DNA from: Planctomycetia bacterium
GTDB lineage: Bacteria; Planctomycetota; Planctomycetia; Pirellulales; PNKZ01
Assembly: GCA_021413845.1 (NCBI GenBank)
Contig: JAIOPP010000096.1
Location: 1 to 64,000, forward strand
Direction of reading: 5' to 3'
DNA: 64,000 nucleotides
Shown here: one piece after another, positions 51,152 to 59,613 of the stretch
Position numbering within the stretch: the first letter of the stretch is position 1
How the letters are laid out: the number at the start of each line of letters is the position of its first letter
The notes under the pieces: model-generated
Told to the model about the DNA's origin: nothing
The model's input: the letters and a program-made list of their open reading frames with translations, nothing else
The model's database searches: none
Made by a program: the position numbers and the translations under genes

Positions 51152-51946
51152 TTAAGCAGGCATTCGTTCTCTTGCGGCAGGATCTTGTCGATAGAATTCT
51201 CGCATCATTCCGTATAAGTCCTCTAGACGGCTTTTCATCACGGCCGGCCTTTCGAAAAACAGTTCGGTGGCGACGGCGAAAAACTCCGCGATGTTCGTCG
51301 CTCCATAACAATCCAGCGGCGTCGCTCGTCCTAGTTCGCAGTCGTCGACCAGTTGCCGATAACGGCGCCGAATCACTTCGGTCCAACGTCGATCTTGGTC
51401 GACCGATTCAAGCGGCGGCGTGCCGTCGACATCCCGTCCGTTGAGCATATCCAGTTGATGCGCGAACTCGTGCAACACGACATTGTGCCCGCGGCGTTCG
51501 CCTCGTCCTTCTTTGAGCACATCGCCCCAAGCTAAAATCACGGGCCCTCGATACCAAGCTTCGCCGAGTCGCGCGGAGTCGCCGACTTCGACGACCCCTC
51601 CGACTTTCGCCGTTTCACGTTCCGCAACATACGTGTCGGGATAAACGAGCACCGACAAGACATGATCGAAATACTGGCTCGGAAGGCCTAGCGTCAGAAT
51701 CGCCACCTGCGCCGCAATGGTCACGCGAATCTCATCGGTCATCGTCAGGCCGTTGCACGCTTCCCAGTTTTTCTCGGCGACGAACACCTGCACGTAACCG
51801 TGAACTTGCGATCGCTCGTCTTCGGTAAGAGTGCCGTACAGGTGGACGTTCTTTTCGATCGCCTGCAGCCATTCGAGAGGGAACGGCCGCGTCAGTAATT
51901 TCTTGCGCCGATGCACTTTCAACCAATAGAACAACATGCGCGCCAC
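51152..51946 (-). CDS. mtfA: MtfA-like zinc metallopeptidase
   Basis: 264 residues. The zincin motif is VVLHEFAHQLDMLNG, and the third ligand lies in ATNIAEFFAVATELFFERP. The N-terminal RPFPLEWLQAIEKNVHLYGT and TEDERSQVHGYVQVFVAEKN, then WEACNGLTMTDEIRVTIAAQ, are typical of the family. In E. coli MtfA binds the Mlc repressor and relieves its effect on glucose transport genes. No Mlc or PTS gene is visible here, so the partner is unknown. It lies leftward of the CxxCH-protein gene on the same strand. Confidence 0.9.
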   Translation of the reverse strand: MARMLFYWLKVHRRKKLLTRPFPLEWLQAIEKNVHLYGTLTEDERSQVHGYVQVFVAEKNWEACNGLTMTDEIRVTIAAQVAILTLGLPSQYFDHVLSVLVYPDTYVAERETAKVGGVVEVGDSARLGEAWYRGPVILAWGDVLKEGRGERRGHNVVLHEFAHQLDMLNGRDVDGTPPLESVDQDRRWTEVIRRRYRQLVDDCELGRATPLDCYGATNIAEFFAVATELFFERPAVMKSRLEDLYGMMREFYRQDPAARERMPA

Positions 51947-52015
51947 TCGAATTCTTTTCTTGACGGCACCGCGAACGGCATTCGATCTTCGGTTCGACGA
52001 AGCAGACGCCGCGAT

Positions 52016-55000
52016 TTATTCCGCGATACCGCTCTCTAAGAACGCCAATAAATCCGCGATTTCTTCCAGCGTTAGCGAATCGAGCAACCCTTCCGGCATC
52101 GGCGACGTCCCGAGCGAACGATATTCGGCGATCTCCTGTTTGTCGAGTTCGATCGTTTGGCTCGGGCGCAAGGGATCGGTATTCAGCTTGAGTTTCGCCG
52201 AACGAAAATCTCCCTCGGATACGACCCGGCCCGTATGCACGAGGCCGCTTTCGGTAATCACTTGTGCGTTGCGATAATTCTCCGCCACCGAAAGCGAAGG
52301 GGCGATGATCGATTCCAAGATGTCGCGCCGGCTAAATCGACGTGCGACGAACGTAAGGTCGGGCCCCACGGCCGGCCCTGCGAGTCCTGAACGATGACAA
52401 CGGCTACACAAGGCGCCTCGAAACAAACTTGCGCCGCGCGCCGCATCTCCGGAGTGTCCTACGGAGCGATCTGCAGGGTCGGCATACACCACGGCCAAGT
52501 CAGCGACTTTCCATTTTTTTACCACCGGCCGCGTCGGCGGAAGCGGCTCTTCAACGTAGGTCGGCGCGTTCAAAACATCCGCTAATTGCCCTTTTTCGGC
52601 ATCGCTGAGCGTTGCCGTCGCCTCTTTACGAATGAGTTCCACGAACATCGGCATCCCCTGACCACCGATGAATCGCGAAGCTTCTTGCAACGTCTTGAAG
52701 TAAAAACGTCGGGAGTCTCGCGTCCAACCATCACGTTGATTCCGCAGCGCGAGCAGCCCGGCAAGGCGATCTTCTTGAATCGAGCTCTTAAGCAACGCTT
52801 TCGCAACATACTCGACGACCTGAGTTGCGATGCTCGGCTCATGCATATCGCCAAGTAAGCGCGCCACCCTACGCCGCAACTCGACGTTACTACCGTAAGG
52901 GCTGACTCGCAGCGATTCAGTGGATACGGAGTTCTCTCCAGCGAGTAACTGCTTACCGATCTTTGCCCGATGCTGCGCGAAAGCATCAGGAGCGAGCAGC
53001 CGACATTGATCGAACAAGTGGACCACGATCAAAGCCGTACCGACGTCGGCCTTTGCTAAATCGACGCTCGTAAGATACTGAAGAATGTCCGGCGCTGCGT
53101 CTTTTCGACCGGCTCGTATCAACATCATGGCCGCATCTAGGCGAACATCGTGCAGTGCGGACGTTTCACTCTCGGGAGCCGTCACCAGTTGCCGCATCTG
53201 CGGCGACCAACTTTCGATCGCTCGCTGCTCGATCGCAATGCGGGCCGCATGCCGGATCATCGGGTCGGAGCTTGCAAGCTGCGGCAACGACTTTGCGATA
53301 GCCTGAGAATCCGCCGTGCCATGCAGCGCTTCCAAACTCCGCCGAAGCGTCCGTTGTTCGCTCGCAAAAGATTCCGATTGCCGACGATGCACTTCGCCGT
53401 CGGCAGCCGAGGCGTTTACCGTCGGTTCCGGTTTCGGACCCGTAAACGCAACGCGATACAATGCCGACTGCGTCTTACGCCCACCGGTGATGAGATACAT
53501 CGCACCGTCGGGCCCCGCGGCAAGATCGGTAACGTTGAGAGGTTGCCCTTGCAGGAATAGCTCGAGCGCCGCGCGATAGCCGAAGCCATTGGGTGCCAAA
53601 TGAACCGCGAGCACTCTCCCGTAAGACCAATCAAGCACGAACAACGCCTCACGATACGGCGACGGAAACGCCAACTTCTCGCCGAACATCGCCGAGGTCG
53701 GCGAACCCCGTCCGACATCGATCAGCGGCAAGCCATTGTCGGGACGATCCGGAACTTCGACGGGCCACAAGTCGCCGTTATCGCGATAGCCGTAATCGGC
53801 TCCTGAGACAAGTTGGACGATCCGCGTCGGACGGTACCACGGCGTCGCCATATCGGATTCGTTGTCGGCATCGTACGTGAACACATCGCCGTTGGGATGC
53901 ACGGCCACGCCGTACGGGTTCCTTAATCCGGTGCAGATCAATTCCCAATGTTTCGCCTCTGCGTCGGTGCGAATCAGATGGCCTTCCCTGCGCGGAGGCT
54001 TGCCTTGGGCGATTAGTTGCCGCGATTCTCTGAGCGGAGACGTTCGATCGAGGATCGGCTCTCCCGGCGGGAAAACGCTATCTCCGTGCATCGAATAGAT
54101 TCGGCCCTCCGGAGCCGACGCGAGATCGTTACGGCCGTGCCCCACCTTACCTTTGAACTCTCGCAGCTTCGTTAGATCCGAAAACTTTCCGTCGCCGGTC
54201 GGCCTTGCGCTGAACATCGCTTGCGAATTGTTGGCATTGAGATAAAGCCGATCATAGGCGTAAAGCAAACCACGACATTCGTCGACCGGAAGTTTGACGT
54301 GCTCGACATGCGTCACCGACTTTCGAGCTTCGTCGAGCGTCAATTGGAGCAAGCCGCGATCTTCACGCGAAACCGTCAGCCGGCCCTGAGGCTCGAAGGC
54401 CATGCTGATCCAAGAACCTTCGTCGGGCAGGGCGGTTCGGAGGAGCGTGAGCTCGAATCCGGGCGCCGTCCAAAATCGAGGCGAGCGCTCTTTCTTCGTC
54501 GACGATAACGTCTGCTTCCACTGCTCGTAGTTTTCGAACGGCGAAATGATCGCGGGCCTGCGATCGATTCCCCACAATTCCGGCCGGACCTGCCCAAGCG
54601 ATTTCGCCGGACGACTTTCGGCGGCTGCCTCATCGACCTCCGATCGCAACGCATTCCACGTCGCATCGGATACGATCCCGGATCGCTCGCCGTTTTTCGT
54701 GAGGACCGTGAGAGAAAGTGCCACGGCCGGAGGCCCTTCGGCCGGGATCGCCGTGACCACCAGTTCGTTCTTGCCGCGCTGCATCCAACGGGTAACATCG
54801 AACTCCTGCGTCGGGCAATACGGCTCCAGCGTCAACGCCGTCCGACCGTTGATCACGACCGAAGCTCGACAGCCGTCAGCGGCAAGCTTCAGCCCCGCCG
54901 CTTGAATCGCGTCGACGAGTTCTATATTTTTCGTGAACCTACCGGTGGGACCTACAGCGCTGTCGTTCCAAATCCACTCTGGATTCGCAGAGGAGCTCTC

Positions 55001-55093
55001 GGCGGCGACGACATTCGCGCCGTAGAGGATCGTCGCGAAGAAAAGCAGGGACATCCGAATGAAACGCGCAACATCACCGAAGATTCTCGGCAT
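52016..55093 (-). CDS. Large exported PVC-type CxxCH haem protein with dehydrogenase-like beta-propeller
   Basis: 1025 residues with a signal peptide (SLLFFATILYGANVVAAESS). An N-terminal carbohydrate-binding-like region (about 30-130) precedes a PQQ/sorbosone dehydrogenase-type propeller (about 210-560: LLYAYDRLYLNANNSQAMFS, ICTGLRNPYGVAVHPNGDVF, DLAAGPDGAMYLITGG). HEAT-like helical repeats run from about 580 to 850. The C-terminal cytochrome-like domain is GASLFRGALCSRCHRSGLAG, with CSRCH binding haem. The PVC-type putative haem-binding domain is abundant in planctomycetes and is thought to support periplasmic oxidation of sugars. Substrate and electron acceptor are unknown. Confidence 0.9.
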   Translation of the reverse strand: MPRIFGDVARFIRMSLLFFATILYGANVVAAESSSANPEWIWNDSAVGPTGRFTKNIELVDAIQAAGLKLAADGCRASVVINGRTALTLEPYCPTQEFDVTRWMQRGKNELVVTAIPAEGPPAVALSLTVLTKNGERSGIVSDATWNALRSEVDEAAAESRPAKSLGQVRPELWGIDRRPAIISPFENYEQWKQTLSSTKKERSPRFWTAPGFELTLLRTALPDEGSWISMAFEPQGRLTVSREDRGLLQLTLDEARKSVTHVEHVKLPVDECRGLLYAYDRLYLNANNSQAMFSARPTGDGKFSDLTKLREFKGKVGHGRNDLASAPEGRIYSMHGDSVFPPGEPILDRTSPLRESRQLIAQGKPPRREGHLIRTDAEAKHWELICTGLRNPYGVAVHPNGDVFTYDADNESDMATPWYRPTRIVQLVSGADYGYRDNGDLWPVEVPDRPDNGLPLIDVGRGSPTSAMFGEKLAFPSPYREALFVLDWSYGRVLAVHLAPNGFGYRAALELFLQGQPLNVTDLAAGPDGAMYLITGGRKTQSALYRVAFTGPKPEPTVNASAADGEVHRRQSESFASEQRTLRRSLEALHGTADSQAIAKSLPQLASSDPMIRHAARIAIEQRAIESWSPQMRQLVTAPESETSALHDVRLDAAMMLIRAGRKDAAPDILQYLTSVDLAKADVGTALIVVHLFDQCRLLAPDAFAQHRAKIGKQLLAGENSVSTESLRVSPYGSNVELRRRVARLLGDMHEPSIATQVVEYVAKALLKSSIQEDRLAGLLALRNQRDGWTRDSRRFYFKTLQEASRFIGGQGMPMFVELIRKEATATLSDAEKGQLADVLNAPTYVEEPLPPTRPVVKKWKVADLAVVYADPADRSVGHSGDAARGASLFRGALCSRCHRSGLAGPAVGPDLTFVARRFSRRDILESIIAPSLSVAENYRNAQVITESGLVHTGRVVSEGDFRSAKLKLNTDPLRPSQTIELDKQEIAEYRSLGTSPMPEGLLDSLTLEEIADLLAFLESGIAE

Positions 55094-55278
55094 TACCGAC
55101 TCTCCGCGCTGAGACCCACGCTAGTTTCGAAACATCGCCCAGCATAACACGACGCGACGAGGTTATCACACCCTTGAAACGCGTCGGCTCTGCGTCTACC
55201 GGCCGCGATTCATGGCGCGCTACTTAACTTGGCGCGAATCATTGCTTCTTTCCGGGCGACTAGTCGGGTCCGGAGTTA
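55094..55278. other. Junction region between chromosome backbone and accessory segment
   Basis: 185 bases between the CxxCH-protein gene and the IS630-family end. No gene was recognised. Any remaining genes of the phage-like module that once lay downstream of the terminase are missing. Confidence 0.4.
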
Positions 55279-56079
55279 GAGCATTTTTCCCGAGGTCGTA
55301 GCGTAGCCGGAGTTGCGGAAGTAGTTGCGGCATTCGGTCGGAGCGAAGCGGTCGAGAAGTTTGCCGAGGAGCGACCAGAGACCGTCGACGGTGCGCTCTT
55401 TCGCGCTGCGGACGAGCCATTTGAGCTTGGCGAACGCTTGCCGCGCACCGACCGCTTCGATCGCCGCGCGGACGCCTGCGACTTTGTGGACCGAGAGGTT
55501 GTCCATCACGACGACATCGCCGGCGTGTAACGTCGGCGCGAGTTGCTGCTTGACGTAAGCCAAGAACGTCGGACCGTCGAGCGCGCCATCCACGACCATC
55601 GGCGCCGTGAGGCCGCTCGAGCGGAGCGCGGCGACGAACGTCGTCGACTTCCAATGTCCGTGCGGCGTCTTGTCGACCAAGCGTTCGCTCCGCGGCGCTC
55701 GGCCGCGCAAACGCGTCATGTTCGTCGCGGTCGAGGTCTCGTCGAGGAACACGTACCGCTCGACGGCGAGGCTCGTCATTTCGGCTTGCCACCGCGCACG
55801 TTCTTCGCGGACGTCGGGCCGGTCTTGCTCCGCGGCATGGACGACTTTTTTTTGAACGACAGCCGGAGGTCGTCGAGCGCGCGCCAGAGTGTCGTTACGC
55901 TGACGGCGACCGGCAACTCGGTCCGAAGTTCTTCCAGCGTCGCATCGGGTTGCTTGCGAACCAACGACCGCAGGAGTTCGGAGTGCTCCGCCAAGACCTT
56001 CTTCGCCGACTTCGGCCGCGACGAGCGGGGCGTCGTCTCGCCCGTCTCCCGACGCCGCTGCTTCAGGCGTCGAAGCCAC
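55276..56079 (-). CDS. IS630-family transposase, DDE catalytic part (orfB, by frameshift)
   Basis: The catalytic half follows a frameshift within an A8 run (55846-55853). It reads on from the first frame as KVVHAAEQDRPDVREERARW. The DDE residues lie in AVERYVFLDETSTATNMT, DVVVMDNLSVHKVAG and KERTVDGLWSLLGKLL. The genuine part begins at about 55850; the frame extends upstream to 56079 without homology. The C-terminus ends at FRNSGYATTSGKML with the stop TAA formed by the TA target duplication. It cuts and pastes the element at TA sites. Confidence 0.85.
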   Translation of the reverse strand: MASTPEAAASGDGRDDAPLVAAEVGEEGLGGALRTPAVVGSQATRCDAGRTSDRVAGRRQRNDTLARARRPPAVVQKKVVHAAEQDRPDVREERARWQAEMTSLAVERYVFLDETSTATNMTRLRGRAPRSERLVDKTPHGHWKSTTFVAALRSSGLTAPMVVDGALDGPTFLAYVKQQLAPTLHAGDVVVMDNLSVHKVAGVRAAIEAVGARQAFAKLKWLVRSAKERTVDGLWSLLGKLLDRFAPTECRNYFRNSGYATTSGKML

Positions 56080-56256
56080 GATTCACTGACGCGACACTTC
56101 GTCGCCGCCACCCGCGTCGACATTCCGCCGTCGCAATCTTCCAAGATCCGCGAACGCAGATCCCGAGAATAAGCATCCATGACAAGTCCTCCCGTGACTC
56201 GCCCCGTCTTACCTCATTCGCCGCAATCGCGCTAGACCCTCCGGAAAAATGCTCTA
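55277..56256. mobile_element. IS630-family insertion sequence
   Basis: A 976-base element (55279-56254) is flanked by a duplicated TA target (55277-55278 and 56255-56256), as expected for the IS630/Tc1/mariner superfamily. The terminal inverted repeats start GAGCATTTTTCC and end with its complement GGAAAAATGCTC. The next bases match further with one mismatch. Two overlapping reading frames encode the transposase. The TA copies form the last bases of both the transposase stop codon (TAA) and the stop codon of the neighbouring terminase gene. The copy looks intact and recent. Confidence 0.92.
55776..56180 (-). CDS. IS630-family transposase, helix-turn-helix part (orfA)
   Basis: 134 residues from the ATG at 56180. 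Paired HTH segments typical of IS630 are visible: MDAYSRDLRSRILEDCDGGM, then STRVAATKCRVSESWLRRLK, ending in VSVTTLWRALDDLRLSFKKK. From there the usual continuation (LHAAEQDRP-like) is in the other frame, so a -1 or +1 shift on the AAAAAAAA run joins it to the catalytic part. Residues after about 110 (SSMPRSKTGP) are out-of-frame readthrough. It provides inverted-repeat binding. Confidence 0.85.
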   Translation of the reverse strand: MDAYSRDLRSRILEDCDGGMSTRVAATKCRVSESWLRRLKQRRRETGETTPRSSRPKSAKKVLAEHSELLRSLVRKQPDATLEELRTELPVAVSVTTLWRALDDLRLSFKKKSSMPRSKTGPTSAKNVRGGKPK

Positions 56257-57777
56257 GCCGCCGTACTGGAAATGGGAATGCCACATCCGCAGCGCCAACA
56301 CTTGCACGTAATTCAAGGAATGGAGAGCATCGTCGTGTTGGTGTTCAGGACAAACGTAACGGACCGTTCGCAGGTAGGGATCGAACTCGGCCGTTTCGCA
56401 GGTGAATTGTTGGAGAAATTTTCCACAGTCGCCCACTTTCGGAAAAAGCGTCATCCGCTTCTTGATCCGCGTGAATAAACCGCCGATCGTGCCGCTGCGA
56501 TCGACGATCCATTTATATAGCACCCCATCTTGCTTCGGTTCTTGTTCGGTCGAGGAATACAGGATCGCGTAAATGGGAATTCGCGACTCGACTTTAGAGA
56601 AGAGCACGCGGTTGTAAACGCCGCCGTTCCCGCCGCCGTCGGCCGCGATGAACCGTACACGAAATTCGCGGCAGAGTTTGGCGACGGCGTCGGACACGAC
56701 CTCCGAATCCTCTTGGGCGCGCAATTGCTCGAAGCGCACGACGACGAAGTTCTTATCTTCCCGGATATAACCGATCGTCACGACGGTCGCGGAATGGACG
56801 CCTCCGCTCCAATCGATGCCGGCCAGCAAGCGGTCGCGATATTCGCGCGGGACATCCGCGAGTTTCGTCGCCATCGCTTGCTTCGTGCAGCAGGCCTCGA
56901 TCTCTTCGCGCGTGATGAGATGATCGCCGAGCTGCGTCGGCAGACCGAGACATTCGTTCTTGAAGCGGGCCGCATCGTAGGTCGCCTGCCGCAATAGAAT
57001 GTCATCGAACTTCAGCCACGGGACCATCAGGTGATTGATCCAAAATCCCTCACCCCAGCGTGATGCGGGATTTCGGGCCACCCAGCGTCCGTCGCGGGCC
57101 TGGATCGGTCCCCGGCAGTTGGGACAAACGAGTCCCGCAGGACCGATCAATTTATCGTCCGGAATGAAACTTAACTTGCAGGTATGGCAGGGAATGTGCC
57201 ATTCGTTGCCGGTCGATTGCTGAAAAATCGACTCCACATGGTTGTCTTCCCCCTTAGGGGTCGCCGTAAGGATGACGCGCGGCCGAGTGGAGTGCGATAA
57301 GGTCTCCTGGAGAACAGGCAGCGTTTGGTCGGCGATATCCTGGAACTCGTCGATGAACAACAGGTCCGCGCTTAATCCCCGGACGGGGTCGGCTGAATGG
57401 AACGCGGCGCGAATATACACCTCGGATCCGTTTCGAAAGCGCATGTGCTTGACCTGCGGGCGACGCCCTCGATTCCCTAATAAGAGGCGACTGACGACGG
57501 GACTTCCCTCGATCGCCGGAATGAGTCGCGACTTACTGAAGACGGCGGCCTGCTCCTGGCGGGGACAAACGAAAATCATGCTCGTTCCCGGGTTCGCAAT
57601 CGCTTCGTAAATGATCCGATTACAAAGTAGCGTTGATTTTTCGACCTGTCGGCTACACCGCAGGATGAGATGGCGGTCGATCGCCCCATAGACGCTCTTC
57701 AAGTACTCCCGGCCGGCGAACGAGATCGGCTGATTCCGCAAACGAATAAAATTTTTGCAGAACTTAAGAAGTCCCAT
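56254..57777 (-). CDS. Phage terminase large subunit (GpA-like)
   Basis: 507 residues from the ATG at 57777 (GGGGAA precedes it; a longer frame from 57891 is possible). The ATPase domain has RHLILRCSRQVEKSTLLCNR, where the usual QxGK[ST] Walker A reads QVEKST, then Walker B LLFIDEFQDIADQ, and coupling motif VILTATPKGEDN. A CxxC pair lies in HIPCHTCKLSF and VCPNCRGP. The nuclease domain has LAGIDWSGGVHSATVVTIGY, FIAADGGGNGGVYNRVLF and HQHDDALHSLNYV with metal-site acidic residues. It would package DNA into a capsid, but no portal, protease or capsid gene lies downstream. The stop codon TAG was created from TAA by the IS630 insertion, with no loss of protein. Confidence 0.88.
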   Translation of the reverse strand: MGLLKFCKNFIRLRNQPISFAGREYLKSVYGAIDRHLILRCSRQVEKSTLLCNRIIYEAIANPGTSMIFVCPRQEQAAVFSKSRLIPAIEGSPVVSRLLLGNRGRRPQVKHMRFRNGSEVYIRAAFHSADPVRGLSADLLFIDEFQDIADQTLPVLQETLSHSTRPRVILTATPKGEDNHVESIFQQSTGNEWHIPCHTCKLSFIPDDKLIGPAGLVCPNCRGPIQARDGRWVARNPASRWGEGFWINHLMVPWLKFDDILLRQATYDAARFKNECLGLPTQLGDHLITREEIEACCTKQAMATKLADVPREYRDRLLAGIDWSGGVHSATVVTIGYIREDKNFVVVRFEQLRAQEDSEVVSDAVAKLCREFRVRFIAADGGGNGGVYNRVLFSKVESRIPIYAILYSSTEQEPKQDGVLYKWIVDRSGTIGGLFTRIKKRMTLFPKVGDCGKFLQQFTCETAEFDPYLRTVRYVCPEHQHDDALHSLNYVQVLALRMWHSHFQYGG

Positions 57778-58273
57778 GGGAATTCCCCATGGCGCGCGCC
57801 ACGATCGCAGCGAGTTGTTCTTCCGAAAGAAATGCCGCCAAGTCATTCGCCATTTCGGGATGTCGTGCGACCATTTCGACCAGGGCTTCATCGGCGGTCC
57901 CTGAATGGCGCTCGGTCCCGCTTCGCTGACGGTAGTGCTGCAGGAGCGCTGTATAGCTGGCGTGCATCGTTCGCGCCTGTCCGATGGACACCCTGCCGAG
58001 CAAGACGAGTGGCGGTATGCCGCTCAAAGCGGCTAGACATTCCTCCTCGCTCAAGATTCGCGGCACGTGCGGACGACGCGCGTCGCGGCGGTAGTTTTCG
58101 GATCCATGATCGCCCGGCGGATCGCTCCGATGCGATTGTTGCCGGCGCGACTCCTGTTGACGGTCGGTTTGCGGCTGCGCGGCCTCGGCAGCGTTCCGGT
58201 CGGTGCCGCCGTGGTTCTCGGACCGCTCGTTCGCGGCCTGGTCGTCCGGACTTGGTAAAAGGGGAAATGTCAT
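57764..58273 (-). CDS. Hypothetical protein in the terminase module
   Basis: 169 residues; its end overlaps the terminase start by 14 bases, indicating coupling. The N-terminal 70 residues are Arg/Gln/Ser/Asp-rich and disordered (RNAAEAAQPQTDRQQESRRQ). The C-terminal part is helical with RILSEEECLAALSGIPPLVL and ARTMHASYTALLQHYRQRSG, then MVARHPEMANDLAAFLSEEQ. Position and helical content allow a terminase small-subunit or accessory DNA-recognition role, but I cannot assign a family. Confidence 0.65.
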   Translation of the reverse strand: MTFPLLPSPDDQAANERSENHGGTDRNAAEAAQPQTDRQQESRRQQSHRSDPPGDHGSENYRRDARRPHVPRILSEEECLAALSGIPPLVLLGRVSIGQARTMHASYTALLQHYRQRSGTERHSGTADEALVEMVARHPEMANDLAAFLSEEQLAAIVARAMGNSHGTS

Positions 58274-58412
58274 CGCACAGTCCTTTGCGCTGGTCGATCG
58301 CCGGAAGGGAATGTCGACCGCTTCACGCAGTGGTCACTTCCCTCGGCGAATTCGGAACTTCGTGTCGGTAAACTCGGCTTCGTTTTGATTTAGGAAAGAG
58401 TCCAGGTTGGGG

Positions 58413-59513
58413 TTAGTCGTTCTCCGGCGGCCGCCGGATCTGCGTTGCGGAGGACGCTTGGCTCAGTCGATCGCTTTGATCGGCGAAGTATCGGTCCAGT
58501 CCCGCCAATTGAGAACTGCCGTCCTCGGCGGCGAGCGAGAGGCGGATCTTCTCAATCATCGAGCGCACGGTCGCGACACGGAGTATGCCGATCCTCGTGG
58601 CCAACTGCGCGGCGTGGAGGGCGGGGCACCACAATAAATGGCGGATGGCGTCGAACCAGAGCCGCAGCGGCAGCGGGGAGTCAGACATGATGGTCGTCGC
58701 CCGTATGCCGCTCTGCCGTTTGCAAATCCGGCATTCCCAGCACTTGTGACGCGAAAAGATCCGGCCTTGTTTCGCCCGGCAATGCGGGCAACGTACCGCC
58801 CCTCGCAGCCAACGATCCGCGAGATACCGCTCGCACGCCGCCTCGTCGGCGAACCCGAGCGGCGGCATCGCAAGTCCGCGTTGTGCACGGCGCGCGTTTT
58901 GAAGAGATTCCAACCGTTCCAACGTTTTCAGGAAGGCGCGTGAGCGATGCAGACTGTGTCGTTCGCAACGATCCGCCGCCGCCACGGTCAACGCCGCCGC
59001 TAAACCGGCATCCTCCGCCGCAACATCGGCCGCCTGTGGCATTCCCGGCAACCAAGCGGGGAGCAGCAGCGCCGTCTGGCGCGCGACCGCAGCGACCCCC
59101 TGGTCCCATTTCTCGCTGGCGGCGGCATGGCGGGCGAGTTCATGGACGAGCAGCGTCTCGGTCGCGCCGGAGGGCTGGTACTCCTCGATAAGGCGACGCC
59201 GCAACTGTTCTTGAAACGTCCGTTCCAGCACGGGTGGAAGAGCTCGCTCCTCGGCGCTGGACTCACGCAGATCGTCCACCTGCTCCGCTGCGGCACCCTC
59301 CGGCGTCGACGCTCCGCAAGCGATCGGACCAGCGCGATTCCGTTCTCCTTCCCACGCCTGATTTTGCCTGGTTGCGCAGGAGGAAAATTCCGTTGTGCTC
59401 CGCCCCGCGATGAAGGATGATTCGGAGATTGCGCGATCTGCCGATGCTTGGCGATCGGCATCCCGCTTCGGTCGACCATCCGTCATCGGTGTCGTCGCGC
59501 TTTGGCCATCCAT
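58413..59513 (-). CDS. Protein with transposase-type zinc-ribbon domain, first gene of the terminase module
   Basis: 366 residues from the ATG at 59513, which GGAG precedes. The first 100 residues are disordered. A helical region (LERTFQEQLRRRLIEEYQPS, GATETLLVHELARHAAASEK) resembles planctomycete proteins of the type with LVxELA motifs. From about residue 245 there is an IS1595-type zinc ribbon: GAVRCPHCRAKQGRIFSRHK followed by CWECRICKRQSGIRATTIMS and SPLPLRLWFDAIRHLLW. No DDE catalytic domain follows, so it is not a full transposase. The Cys ligands suggest DNA binding. It is transcribed away from the divergent repressor and leads into the 169-residue gene and the terminase. Confidence 0.72.
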   Translation of the reverse strand: MDGQSATTPMTDGRPKRDADRQASADRAISESSFIAGRSTTEFSSCATRQNQAWEGERNRAGPIACGASTPEGAAAEQVDDLRESSAEERALPPVLERTFQEQLRRRLIEEYQPSGATETLLVHELARHAAASEKWDQGVAAVARQTALLLPAWLPGMPQAADVAAEDAGLAAALTVAAADRCERHSLHRSRAFLKTLERLESLQNARRAQRGLAMPPLGFADEAACERYLADRWLRGAVRCPHCRAKQGRIFSRHKCWECRICKRQSGIRATTIMSDSPLPLRLWFDAIRHLLWCPALHAAQLATRIGILRVATVRSMIEKIRLSLAAEDGSSQLAGLDRYFADQSDRLSQASSATQIRRPPEND

Positions 59514-59559
59514 GGCGGATCTCCGCAAAGTCCAGAAAAATTTCACACGCGAGAACGTT

Positions 59560-59583
59560 CCCTATTAGAATATCCTTATAGGG
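59560..59583. promoter_or_regulatory. Candidate operator between divergent zinc-ribbon and repressor genes
   Basis: In the 100-base divergent region an inverted repeat CCCTAT ... ATAGGG with a 12-base spacer sits 30 bases before the repressor ATG. The surrounding AT-rich sequence (AGAATATCCTTATAGGG) could hold promoters in both directions. A repressor binding here is an inference from position. Confidence 0.45.
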
Positions 59584-59613
59584 TATCTCGGTCAAGAACC
59601 ATAAAACTGAAAT

